Assembly: GCA_023101725.1 (NCBI GenBank)
Contig: JALJCO010007885.1
Location: 62,001-126,000, forward strand
Direction of reading: 5' to 3'
From: Atherinomorus stipes
Taxonomy: Eukaryota > Chordata > Actinopteri > Atheriniformes > Atherinidae
Length of the DNA stretch: 64,000 nucleotides
In this document: positions 22,771 to 34,375 of the stretch, one piece after another
How the letters are laid out: each line of letters opens with the position of its first letter
Numbering within the stretch: the first letter of the stretch is position 1
The notes under the pieces: model-generated
Database searches by the model: none
What the model saw: only the letters and a program-made list of their open reading frames with translations
What the model was told of the DNA's origin: nothing
Translations under genes and position numbers: made by a program

Positions 22771-23746
22771 TATAGTCCTCAAAATTGTTCATACCCTCCC
22801 ATTGAAGAAAGATTAAATTAAACAAATTGCATATGTTAAAATTAAACACAGTAATAATACATATAAGTTTTATGGAATTCATGACATTGATTCTGAATTG
22901 TGGTTCAACAGAAATATTAAAAACAAACAAAACCCAAAAGAAGTAAACAAGCAAGATGGGGCTCTGAAGCTCAAAATTTTTTGGACGACACTTTGAGGCA
23001 ATCACTGCAATCAGGTTTTTTTTGTAATGTTGTAAGTGACTTTTACACCTGTTAACAGGTATTTTGGTCCACTGTTCATTAGAAAGGTGCTCCAATGTGT
23101 CTTGGATTTTTTTTCCCAACCACAATTAAAAAGCAATATTTTGCTGACTAAATTATTCTTTCAATTGTATTTTTTATTAGTTTATTAGTTTCTTGTTATT
23201 TGTATTAAAGACACACAACGGAACTTTCAGCAGTTTTCTCAGTGACGCGCCCCCTATCGGCAGCTAAACTAGCATCCATCTTTATCGTACCTGTACTGTA
23301 AGCTCACTCCAGCCAGTAAAAGACAGTCTTATCTTGACTCTTGTTCTGTCCCTTCCTCTGTTTCTTTTCCTCTCTTCCTCCGGTGATGTTTCCTTGCGTT
23401 TCTTTACCGAATTCGACATGATGAGCATTCAAAACACCCGCGATGTTGATCCCTGGTTTACATCCGGTTGCTAGTGAGTGACGCGGTGCTGCAGCCAATA
23501 GTTGGCTGCAACATCACGGTCGCGTCCCGGATGGGAATCTTACATAGTGCTGTTTCTGAGCCCCGGGACGGCTCTGGGCACTAACGGCTCGAAAATGCAC
23601 ATAATGAATGTTGGTGTGACATCAAAACGAGTCAGAAACACAGATTTTTAAGGTCTAAAAGTTACGTTGTGTGTCTTTAATATTGTGAATTTAGCCTTTT
23701 CTTTAATTGGAGTATGAATAAGAATAATTTTGAGGGCGACCGTATA
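22771..23746 (-). mobile_element. Tc1-like element, internally deleted, with nested insertion
   Basis: The ends are inverted repeats: TATAGTCCTCAAAATTGTTC on the left, and on the right the complement of a sequence containing CCCTCAAAATTATTC. Reading the minus strand from 23125 gives the C-terminal end of a Tc1 transposase: a WTKIP motif, then an NRC motif and a run ending in IAVIASK (about 23080-22985). The rest of the transposase is missing. A TTAA family A element (23205-23680) is inserted between the transposase remnant and the right end. The 220-codon minus frame at 22463-23125 is this remnant fused to non-coding AT-rich sequence. Confidence 0.7.
23205..23680 (+). mobile_element. TTAA miniature element, family A, copy at 23 kb
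   Basis: Ends TTAAAGACACACAACGGAAC and, in complement, TTAAAGACACACAACGTAAC form near-perfect inverted tips, with TTAA on both sides. It is 476 bp long and GC-richer than its surroundings. It is nearly identical to 45007-45481 in the same orientation. There is no transposase; the small minus-strand frame inside (23304-23498) is shared by both copies and has no known domain. Piggybac-like mobilisation is inferred from the TTAA sites. Confidence 0.92.
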
Positions 23747-24045
23747 CATCAATGCAGAAGAAGCATCAAAAAGTACAATAAACACAAACTTCAAAAAGAA
23801 ATTAAATAAATTAAAATAAAGACAAAGAAACTGAATAAAGTAAGATAGAATGCAAATACAAAAGTTACAGTTTCATAATTGATAATTGTTTTCATGAAAA
23901 GCATCAAATAGAAAAAATTTTGACCTTGATTTCAAACTGCTGTGAGTTTCAGCAGATCTGCAGTTTTCCAAGTGCTGCCTCTCCATGTTTGGTTCTGATT
24001 CTGGGAACAGAAAATAGACCAGTACTGTACCAATGCGGCATGGTT

Positions 24046-24458
24046 TAACTACCACAGCCTACCAGAGTATGCTGACCATGTCCATCCCTTTAAAACCACA
24101 GTGAAGCTTCTTCTGATGCTACTTCCAGCAGGATAATGCACCATGTCACAAAGCTCAGATCTTCTCCAGCTGCTTTCTTGAACACAACTATGAGTTCACC
24201 GTACTCCAGTGGCTTCCACAGTCACCAGATCTCAGTCCAACAGAGCAGCTTTGGGATGTGGAGGAACGGGAGATTCTCATCATGGGTGCCGCAACTATGT
24301 GATGCTATCATGTCAATATGGAGTTACATCTCTGAAGAATGTTTCTAGCACCTTGTTGAATCTTTGCATTGAAGAACTACAGTATTTCTGAAGGAAGAAA
24401 GGGTCCAACCCTGTACTAGTGAGGTGTGCCTAAAAAAGTGGCCAATGTGTGTACTTGA
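24046..24458 (+). pseudogene. Tc1-like transposase, C-terminal fragment
   Basis: This reads as the last third of a Tc1 transposase. Landmarks are a QQDNAPCH-like segment (24125-24155, frame-broken), then WLPQSPDLSPTEQLWDVE (about 24208-24265), and a final block before a tip resembling AAAGTGGCCAATGTGTG (about 24435-24452). The D-N-P and PDL-P-E-LW motifs are the catalytic-domain signature of this superfamily. Several indels shift the frame and the N-terminal part is absent. It is the same family as 26540-27680. Confidence 0.82.
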
Positions 24459-26539
24459 TTTACATAAAATAGATTAAAAAAAATAGTGAAGTGCATCAAG
24501 ATTTGAAGAAAGCGCAGAGGAATGTATAATTTGCTTATTCCTGTTGGCATTACTTAGTCAAGTCAGACCAGTTAGATGTTCTTGTCTTTAGACTCCCCAG
24601 CAGCACACCCACATAACAAATCCCCGTATAACTCCTGGTTACAACTTCACACAGTGGAAATCATGTATAATCCACACTGAGAGGTCAGTCTCACTCTGTG
24701 CGTTTTAACCCCAGCCTCTCCATTCTGTTTTATGGGGGCTTCACACATGTGATGTCAGCACTTGTGAGTCCCTCATGCATTTCCAGTGTTCAGCTGGAGG
24801 CAGAATTCCAGATTTTTGCCTCCATGACCTTGTGCGGTGGCTGGATTTCCGAGGGATTACGAATGATGTAGAATCCATCTTGCTGCACTAGAAGCTACTT
24901 GTTTGTGGCTGCAAGTTGTTCCAGAGCAATCAGCAGCATTTACTGGCAGCCACGGGCGGGATTTAGGAGGGACAACAGACAATAGTTGCTCCACAAGTGT
25001 CAGAGCTTGTAGCGTCAATTACATCAGAACTGGAGGCTACGGCTGAAATGCTGGAAGGCTTTTCTCAGCTAAACACTTCTTCTTTTTAAAAATGCTACAG
25101 CCTATCATAGATAAACAGATAATCCAATCATCTGCCAGCTGCTTTAGTTAAAATGTCTGCCTCAATCTAGAGGCAGCCTAGATTGAGCCTTTAATCACTC
25201 TCAGCAGCCATTTTTTTCTGTACAGAAATAAAGTTATCACCTTGGTTTCACACCCAAAAATCACAACTACATGAAAAAAGCGAATGGTTCGTAAATATTT
25301 CTCCTCTGCACTACATAAAGCATATCAGCAACCCCATGTCCATTAGCTTTGATGAACTCCAGCATCTCATGACTATAAATAACATGGCTTTGTGTAATAA
25401 CCTCATATGACCCTCATGAAGTACTTTAAAATAAGGAGCACTGGTTATTGTGGCAGTTATTAAAGCCGTATGCTCTCCCAGTTATTCATAACCGCTGTGG
25501 TTGCATCTGGTTTCTCTCAGGTTTAAATCAGTCCGTGTCGTGATTCACCCCGAGAAACATCGCGGCAGCTCGGAGGTCCTGGAAGAGCTCATGTATCATC
25601 CCTCCTCCGCTCCGCTACATGATCACATGTACACTGCTGTAAAAGTTTCGTGAACCCAGAAATAGTTTTTTTTTCACAGTGATATCCAGATTGATTTCTT
25701 TTAGTTGAAGACATTTTACATCAGATATTTAGTTCTGATAAAAATGGGAAGCGGGGAGAGATGGAAACTGGCCTTGTTTTTTGACAGTGTGAGAGTTTAA
25801 TGGCGGACACTTAAAATAACTGAAACTCTTGGACAAACAGTCAGTGGGTTATGTTTATTTTTTACTATTAGACATCAAAACATCTCTTTTTGAAATTATT
25901 ATTAATGAAAATCTGTTTTATAAATGCTGCTGATCAACTGAATATTTTTTATTTGTTACTATGACAGAAAAAATAGTACCTGGAAATGTACTTTCATTAT
26001 AACTATGAAGAACAAAATTACACTTTAGAAAGTGATTATTTTACACCATGAGATTTTAATTAATCCACAATACACGTTCTATAAAAGTCTTTTGTTTTAT
26101 CTTAGATTTGAAGGGTTATTTTTGCTTTTTAAGTGTCTTTTTTGACAGTTTCATACCTATCGAGGACTATTCCTCAGCAAAAATATCTGAATTAATGTAG
26201 TAAATGATGCTGCATGAATAAGTATTGAAGCATAAACAAGTTGCCACTGTATTATAAATTATACATACTAGTAAAAAAAATTTGAGCACCTTTTTTTTTC
26301 ATTTTGTTTTGTTATTCAAATAGTTCAAGTCCAACTATGATAGAAAAGTAAATGATGAGCTGCAAGAGGTTAATGAAAGGATAAAATCTCCCTGCAGACA
26401 CAAATAATGCACATTTCAGAATTATACTAAAGGCCTGATTCAGGCAGCACAAAATGTGTCCAAAATTTAAAACTGTGCTGCTAAAATACAAGTTGATCAA
26501 ACCTTGAAAAATGGCGGGACCATTTCCCAGAGCATTCAG
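24459..26539. other. Mostly unique non-coding DNA
   Basis: 2.1 kb without a supported gene. A 43-codon frame preceded by TTTCTCTCAG lies at 25522-25653 and is discussed under findings. The stretch 25660-26500 is AT-rich with many short A/T runs. Confidence 0.4.
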
Positions 26540-27164
26540 GTTTTTCAGATTCAGTTGTTTGTTAAAACAAATATCTAATCAGCCAGTATCATAGCAACTA
26601 TTCAACACATTTCGTCATGTAGACGAGATGACTTGCTGAAGTTCAGACTGAGATCAGAATTAGGAAGAAACAAGATTAAGTAAAAATCTGAATGTGGCAT
26701 GGATGTGGGTGCCAGACTGGCTGGTCTGAGTATTTCAGAAACTGCTGACCATGCTAGGATTTTCAACCATCTCTACTGTATCTCATCTATAAAAGAGAAT
26801 GGTCCAAAAATGAGAAAATACCCAATGAATATATCGAGCACTGATCCACCTTTGGAGCAGATAGGCAGCCGGATACCATACCTGGTGCCACTCCTGTCAG
26901 ATGAGACTATAGTTCACACAGACTCACCAAAATTGGACAAGAGAAGATGGAAAAACATTGTCTGGTCTCATGAGTCGCCATGAAGTTCCTCTGACACAAC
27001 AAAATACATGTTTCTAGTTGTGCAGTGGATAGCTATGACACAGAGAGAGATTGTACTGCATGCACTTTCAAGCAGACAGGAGCTTACAGTTATGTTTAGA
27101 AGAAAAACAAAAACTTGTTTATTACTTGTAATATTGTTTCATATTGATTATTGGATCCCAAATC

Positions 27165-27277
27165 ATATTGAATTGAAATCGTATCGTGACTGAATTTGAA
27201 ATATCGACAAATATTGAATCCCTATCCACTGCATCAATATAATATATTGTGATCAAACCAGGGATTTACACCCCTAG
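27165..27277. mobile_element. hAT-like element end, inserted in the Tc1 copy
   Basis: Runs of ATCGTATCGTGA, ATATCGACAAATATTGAATC and GATTTACACCCCTAG match the terminal pattern of fish hAT elements, which begin GGGGTGTAAAT and carry AT-rich ATCGATA repeats. The other end was not identified; it may lie near 27010. Confidence 0.4.
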
Positions 27278-27284
27278 TATAAAG

Positions 27285-27494
27285 GTATAGGGCAGGGTTA
27301 CTCAAGTCGGTCCTGGAGGTTTTCAATACATCCCTGTTCAAACCCACCTGATTCAAATGAAATGGATCCAGCAGCCTTTGAAATTTTACACCATGACTCA
27401 TTGATTTAAGTCAGGTTTGCTGGAGCAAGGAGACACTGAAAACCTGCAGGACTGCGGCTCTCCTAGAACCGGCTTAAATAACCCTTGTATAGGG
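27285..27494. mobile_element. hAT-type miniature element with 8-bp target duplication
   Basis: The element proper is 27293-27486, starting CAGGGTTACTCAAGTCGG and ending in its near-complement. Identical 8-bp copies of GTATAGGG flank it (27285-27292 and 27487-27494). The interior has the same arms as 13578-13785, such as TGCTGGAGCA and AACCTGCAGGACTG. It sits inside the disrupted Tc1 copy. Confidence 0.92.
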
Positions 27495-27680
27495 GGTACT
27501 ATTTGCCACACTTTGGAACCCTTAATATGACTTGAGCTCGTTAAAAAATCACAGCCTACCCCAGTGTTGTTGCTGGCCATGTCCTTCCCTTTATAAGTGT
27601 AGCAAAGCTCAAATCATCTCTGACTGGTTTCTTCAATATTATGATGAGTTCACTTTACTCCAACGGCCTCCACAGTCTGA

Positions 27681-28121
27681 AGAAGTGAGGCATGTTTGAA
27701 GGTAAAAAAAAAGAAGGGGGGCGGGGTCTACCTAGTGCTAACTAAGTACTAGCTAGGTACTAACTAGCTATGAATGTATATACTATTTTTTTAAACAATT
27801 TTCTCTGTTTTCCTCCAAAATTATTTGCTTCTGAAACTTCCAGATTCCCATCAAGTGATTATGGTTATTTATTTATTTATTTATTTATCTCCTGAAACCC
27901 AAGGTCACTTTCCAGACAAATAGAATACAAAATATGAAATAAGCAGTATGAATGCATTATAAAGAAAGAAAAAATATTTATGTTTATTTATTTTATATAA
28001 GGTAAAAACAAAAATCCTATATAATGATTGATACATGCAGAGAGTACTGCAGTTTTTCCTCCTGTGATAAAAAAGAAAAACACTTCAGAGCTGTTTGATA
28101 TAAGTGGCGGACCTTCATTGA

Positions 28122-28152
<31 letters not shown>

Positions 28153-30221
28153 TTAATGTTTCCAAAGGTTTTCTGTAATCTTATAGAAATGCAAATCAGC
28201 CATGTCCATAATTTATAACACAAACTTCCTTCTGTGAGTGTGATATCACTTCAGTGCAAACCAGCTGCTCCCTCATTTGTTTTAAAATTTTATTTATTTG
28301 TTTTTAATGGTTTTTGTCTCCCGTGTACCTTTCTTCTGGCTTTGCGATGCTTGCAAATTATAGTTACTGCAGAACTGGCAGTTATAAAACAAGTTTAAAC
28401 AGCAGTTTGGATCCAATTGCAGGAGGCTCATAAGCAGACTCATAAAAGTAAAATTCCTGAGAGGAAGGAAATCTTAGAGGAATATTAGCCAGGTTACATT
28501 CATGGTAGTATTTGTAATGCATCATTAGGGGCCTCTGCTTCAGATCACAGAACGATGCCCTTCATTTCAGAAAACACTGACTTTATTCAACCTAAACCTT
28601 ACCAACCACGGCTTAGCAGCAGAAAGAGTCATTTTAAGGTATCATGTCCAAAGATTCAGATTATTCAAGATGTGCAGAAAAACAGCCAAGATAAACAACT
28701 TACGATTATGGCTTTCATGGAATTTAGTGGGAAAAGATCAGCTTTTTCCATTGAAATCAATTTTTTTTTCATTTTTTCTTAAACTCATAAAAAAGCAGAC
28801 GATTGGCTGTATTGTGTATATATAACCAAGCAATATCCGTGAGTCTTTAATCTGAATATAACATTAGCCTTGAAATCAGTTTTGAATGCCTGTCTGGTTA
28901 CTTGAGTGAGAGAAAGAACATGCACAACTCTGAAGGCAATAACAGGTCAGATTTCCCCAAAGGTTCTGACACCGGCGCTGAAATTAATTGCACTGTTCTG
29001 AAGATGAATAAAGGCATTTGTGCTGTGATTAAGTAAGCCTGAACACTCGCCTCCCTGCAGGCCTGAACCAACATTCTGTAAGCCCAGAGCAGTGCCTGCA
29101 TGCCTGCCTGACGGACTTTACCTCCACAGAGTTGCAAAGCCTGACAGGAAACAGAATGCCTACTCACACACGTTTGTGTATGATATCCTGCAGAGAAACG
29201 CTCCCACATGCACGTATATGCTGGCTTAAACTCCCTAAATCACACACAGAGCTCTCTCTGTACACGCCAGTCTATAGATTAGAAGTAAATGCAAAAACAA
29301 ATAGAGGCCTGTCATTTGTCAAACAGCAGGAGCAATAAGAAAATGCATGGTATGTATGAAAATGTGTGTGAAGAGGAGAGGAAGCCGAAGCTGTCTGGAT
29401 GAGGGCGTCAGTGACGAGCCCAGATAAGAGAATGTTTATGATACTGTATGCCAGATCTGACTGGCTGTCAGAGCGAATGGAGCCGTCATGTGATTTTAAT
29501 CGTCACCTTGGGTGACAACAGGACTGCGGAGCTTTATAGCATCTGGGAGCAATAAACTGCAGGAAAGATAGCAGCTCTGTGATGGAAGTTGTGAGAACTG
29601 TCGTCGAGCCTTTATGAACATGGGTTTCAAATTTATGACAGGCATAAGTTGGGGGAAATAACATTTACTTAATGTTTTTGGTATCTGTTTTACTGTTAGT
29701 AACTTCGGGGGAAGGCACTTGGAGCTTCTTGAGAATTAAGAATAAGTGCATATAATTAAGCAAAAGGAGATAAACAGCCTTCTGGCGTGAGTCATTTCTT
29801 CCATGAGCTGTCAGGAAGTTTGAGTTTTAACAGTGGTTTTCCTCTTATGCCTTAAAGCTGTTTGGATTGCTGTGTTTTGATAGTTTGGCATCTTCTTACC
29901 TGGATCAGTGTCAAATCCTTTGAGCCTGAGAGATTTACGTTCTTCACTGAGTGCCTCGCATTTGATCGGTCTGGTCAACTTTACATTTCAGCCGGCAGCC
30001 AAATGGTTTGTGAGCAGCTTCTCACTCACACAGTTTTCCTTGTTTGTGTTCAGCTAATCTCTCTGACAAACACTGTTCCACTTTTTCTACTTCTCTTTCA
30101 GTGCTCTGCAAACATTTCAGGGCGACTGTGGAAGTCTTCACCATGAAACAAGCAGCAGGGGCCTGCCGTGTCTTCACAACAGTTTCCTAATATTGCATTA
30201 ATTCCATGCTAATATGTGATT
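27681..30221. other. Non-coding DNA, partly complex
   Basis: No gene is supported. Short repeats occur at 27731-27772 (variants of TAGTACTAGCTA), 27865-27888 (ATTT)n and 28125-28147 (TTTTG)n. 28880-29330 is non-repetitive and of mixed composition, with several short frames on both strands, none recognised. Confidence 0.4.
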
Positions 30222-31272
30222 TTGAAGGAGCTGTATCATGAAAAATGGACTTTTAAGAGCTTTTAAGTGTGTCACTGTCTTATTTCCTCATAAAAAAATT
30301 CATTTGAGTTTTTTTTTTCTTCATTTCACAAAGCTCTAGCTCCTTTAAAACAACTGACTGACCACCGGTTTACGTAGTCAGGTGGCACCAATCATGAAGC
30401 AACAAATACAAATGTGCAGCATCATACCAAGATGCCCACTTTGTTCAACAGAAACTCGAGGAGAATCCTAACCAATCCACTCTCTCTGAGGAAGAAACAG
30501 TCTGCGGGAAGATTTTCTCAGAGACAAACAGCTGCTAGCTAACAGAAGTTTGCTCCAGAGTTCTGAAGAAAAGCCTTTTTTTTTTTTTTTTAGCTCTACA
30601 CGATGGCAATTTGGAAAACCGTGGCTGTTCAGTGTGAGTTTATTTGTTGTACTGGACAATGAATCGACCTGCCAAAATTGCTACAGGGGCAGAAAAACCC
30701 TCAAGTTTGTGTGTGAAATTCAGTTCTGACAAGTTACATGAATCTTGGGCCTTAAAGTGTTTTTTCTCAGGGATTACTTCTGAAACATGATGCAGTTTCC
30801 ATCATAAAAACGCCTCATGGACAGCCAACATCTCCCAGCTCAATGCTAACTGTTAGCCTATGATTTGTTTGCTATTTTACTTACTTGTCAGGGTCTCTGT
30901 GGTACTGCGTGTACTTCAAACTCCATATCAGACTCTGGATCGAGCGTATACAGCTCCAAAACAGGCTGGTCCATTTTATTCTGTCAATCGGACTCCGATC
31001 ATCCATCAATGTTAACACATAGCTATCCACGTGAGGTACGCCGGTGCTCAAACCAAATTTGTCACCCATCAGAATCTGTGTCTGTGTTGAAATTGGTCGA
31101 GAGCTTCAGTGGCTTGGTGCAGTCAGCCACTTTACTTCCGTATTGGAAATTAGGCGCATAAAATAACTAATATTTAATACTGAATTAGTTTCTAGTGGCA
31201 AGGGGAACATATTTAGCTTATGCCTGTAGTTGACTTTTGGAATGTTTGAAAAGCATGATCCCGCTCCTTTAA
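30222..31272 (+). mobile_element. TTAA miniature element, family E
   Basis: Left end TTGAAGGAGCTGTATCATG and complement of the right end TTAAAGGAGCGGGATCATG are inverted tips about 1.05 kb apart. The right TTAA is intact; the left is TTGA. The interior has no transposase. Frames at 30468-30659 and 30865-31161 are read through repeat sequence and are not called. Confidence 0.75.
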
Positions 31273-33655
31273 GGAATGCAAAAAGTTAATGTCTGTCTCA
31301 GTTTTCAGCAGGACTGAGGTAAAGTCTGAAACAAAAGCCTATGCTTGAATCCACATTGCACTCAGAGCCCTGACATTTACTGACATCTTGTGTAGTATCA
31401 TCTATTCTCAGTTTTCAGGAGTGCACTCTTTCTCAAACAACTCCTTAGAAAAAACCAGAGATATTCAGCCTGATTTATTCTTGAATTGTCCAACCGATCC
31501 CCACCATTAGACCCTCTCGCATTTGGCTTTAATAGACACTCTCTGAATATGTATGCAATGTTTTTCTAACAGAGGCTGACTTGGGACATGGTTGTAGTTA
31601 CAGTGACATAACAAATACCAACAACATTCTCAAGGGTTTTGTGTTTTAACCTCTTAAAATTCAAAAGCACATGCAATTAAAACTAAAGAGAGTCATAGCT
31701 GGGATAAAGATTGCTAAATTAAATATTCATGCCCAATGCAAGTGGTAAAACTCAAGCTAAATGGCAACATATGCAGCCCCGGAGAAAAGGATGAAAATCT
31801 ATTGTTGGCAAAATGCAAATTTGTTTTTCAGAACATTTGAAACTCAGTTAAAATTTGTCGTGATCTTTTCTTATCACACCCACAGCCGCACACAGTAATG
31901 GGGTTGTATGGATGGTAGAAATACTTTGGCTTCCATTGAATCTCTATACTGTAGATTTCTGGGTCCCATGATGATGAATTCTTTGAACTTTGCTGATACA
32001 CTGAGGTTTCTCTAGGTGCCCCTCTGAGATTCCAGTTTACAGTTTTGATGGAAATGCCTCTACAAATATTGGTTTTTTTACTATGAAAAACACATTTATT
32101 AGATATTCCCTATCAGTTAGCTAAATAATAACAATAATAGTAATTCTAATATTTCCCAAATATAAATATACTCCAAATAATGCATTCAGCTGTGCTTTCT
32201 ATCAGGTCTTAAAGCTTTTTATGCTCATGCTACAAAATGATCAAACATATGGTTGACTTCCTGTGGCAGATGCATTGGTCCCTGCTTCATATGCCATATT
32301 GGTCCAGGCAAGTGATTTAGCTATTACTTATCACAAACAGCGCTCTAACTCCCATTAAACAAAGCTGGTGCAGCAGGTTTAAAGTTCAGAGGGTTCTCAC
32401 TTCAGTCACACTGTTTTGCCCATTTAGGGACACCATTGTAAAAATTGTGGAACAAATATGCAGCCGCTGTGTATTTGCACCCACAGACAGCAGATACAAA
32501 TGATTTAATCTAAGAAAATAAACATAACAGCTTTTCTAGTGCAGTGATTACATATTAGAAACACAGTTTTGAATTATATGTACATTTTTTCTGCCATTGA
32601 CCTTTTTTTTTTTTTTTACATACTGTACCTTTAAATAATTCTTAGTGTTAAACCTTAACAGCACTAATAGTGACACCAAATCTCTGTTGAAAGTTCACCA
32701 ACTGGGCTTACTTATAACAATAAGTTTCATTTTACCTATTTTTAGATATAGCAGTGATGGGATTCATATTTTTCAGTTTAACACTGTTAGTCCAGGGCCT
32801 TTAGCCCTGGTTTTCCAACCTTAGGCCTCCTAAGCAATTCCTGGGTTACCAGCATTATCGGAATATGATTATAGGTTATGCATTTCCAGGAACCGAATGA
32901 CCTGTTGTCGGTCAGGGTCAGCCCCATCAATAGGCTTGCAATTTATCTGATTAAACATACCAGGGAATGGTCAAGGGATTAGATAACACTTCATTGACGG
33001 TGCAGAACGGGACAAGGGGCGCCACAAAACACGATGGGAAATATTCAAATGAACTCCCTCCAGGACCAATTACACCATACCAGGATGTTCTAGCAATACT
33101 CCCAAGGACTAAATCTTACTCTGTCATGATATTACACCCACATAGCCATAATTGTTCAACACAACAGTTAACTGTGTTTGAATCAACACTAAAACTGTTA
33201 ACATCAGAAATTTAACACTTTTGAATTTGCTGCGTGTAAAGTGTGAAAATTGCCTTGTAAAAAAGAATGTATTTATCCGAAATCTTTGTTAGCCTTAACA
33301 CAATAACGATGATGCTTCATTAAAAAAGTGACCAATATATTTCAGTAATTCTGCTTGCGTTGTTAAAATAACGTCTGAAAGCCTTCATGATGCTTCGTCA
33401 GACCATCATCCCTCTTTTCTTCTTAGACTTTGTTACTTGAGAATGTCTTTTGCACCGATGGGAAATTTCTTATAAGTAATATTTTCTACATCTTTTGCCT
33501 GTAGGGAGCAGTTGTGTAGAAGGTGCCCCCCACGGTTGTATTGTGACATTTGAAAAACCACTTATTTTTTTTAAAAAGATTAACTTTTTGGAACAGAGTA
33601 ACTAACATTGTTAACTGCAGTTCATTTGCTCCATTCAGTTCAATCATTGCATTGT
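31273..33655. other. Unassigned non-coding DNA
   Basis: No gene is seen. Around 32765-33230, ends carrying TTTAACACTGTTAG and AACACTAAAACTGTTAAC suggest a possible old inverted-repeat element, but the ends are too diverged to call. A T15 run lies near 32605-32619. Confidence 0.35.
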
Positions 33656-34375
33656 GGGAGCGCCAAGGGGCAAACTCCACTGGAGAAGAGTGAAGCTCGG
33701 AAGTAAAGTTAATTAATTGTAATTCTTTCTTCATCTGCTAGGGACTGGCTCAAAAACAGAGTAAATCCCCATAAACTCCCATGTTGAAAAGGCCAACTTC
33801 ACAGCACAAATAAACATGTTTACAGCCTGGTTCAAGAAATCATTTTAGGTTTAATAGATCAAGTTTACCTTCATGTCAACTGTGAGGGGGGTGATTTTTT
33901 TTTTCATTACTCATCTGTTTAGATGTTATCTAGTTTTGAAATTACACATAGTTAGGAACGTGTCCTTGTGATTGACAGGTGGCAGACAGGGTGCCGACTT
34001 TAGCCATGAAGGCTAACAGCTAGCTCCCTGAAGACCTCAGCTGTAGCAGAGTTCCACAGCGGCACTCTTTAGCTGGTTGACAGCAAGTCTGAACATGTCT
34101 TACCTTTAAATCGCCTATTTTTGGTCATTCCTGTTCACTTCAGTTCGACACGGTTAGCATTAGCTTGGCTGTCAATCATTTGCCCCGCAACTCGGAGCGG
34201 CCCTTTCTTTGCCCATTTACTATTTTCCGACACATGCAACATAGCAAGATGACGACTATGGAAAACTCCCAGTTGGCTTCGCTTTTCCCTCTTCAGACAT
34301 TACCGGATACTACGTCCATTTGTTTACAGTCTTATAGGAGCACACCATTCACTGGCAGCATAAAAAAGAAATACA
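33656..34375. repeat. Dispersed fish repeat, class unassigned
   Basis: Several blocks match a repeat I recognise from other teleosts: GGCTCAAAAACAGAGTAAAT, CCCATAAACTCCCATGTT, ATAAACATGTTTACAGCCTG, CAACTGTGAGGGGGGTGA and TGTCCTTGTGATTGACAGG. No terminal inverted repeats or transposase could be made out, so boundaries are approximate. Confidence 0.55.

Larger units (their letters stand above)
26540..27680 (+). pseudogene. Tc1-like transposase copy split by insertions
   Basis: The 5' part runs from about 26547 (CAAATATCTAATCAGCC of the leader) to 26985. It covers the start of the transposase, including the motif ending ARLAGLSISETADHA (26705-26760) and, after an internal deletion, a block ending in VWSHES (about 26975), where the first catalytic D-E region would be. 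The 3' part resumes at about 27497 with CACACTTTGG and proceeds to the sequence before PPQS (27680), then is truncated. About 510 bases in between belong to other insertions. The copy has stops and deletions and cannot be active. It is from the same family as the fragment at 24046-24458. Confidence 0.82.

Noticed and set aside
22463..23125. 220-codon minus-strand frame, the longest in the window
   Set aside because: Only the first 45 or so codons resemble a protein (Tc1 transposase C-terminus); the rest is AT-rich non-coding and hAT remnant sequence read through by chance.
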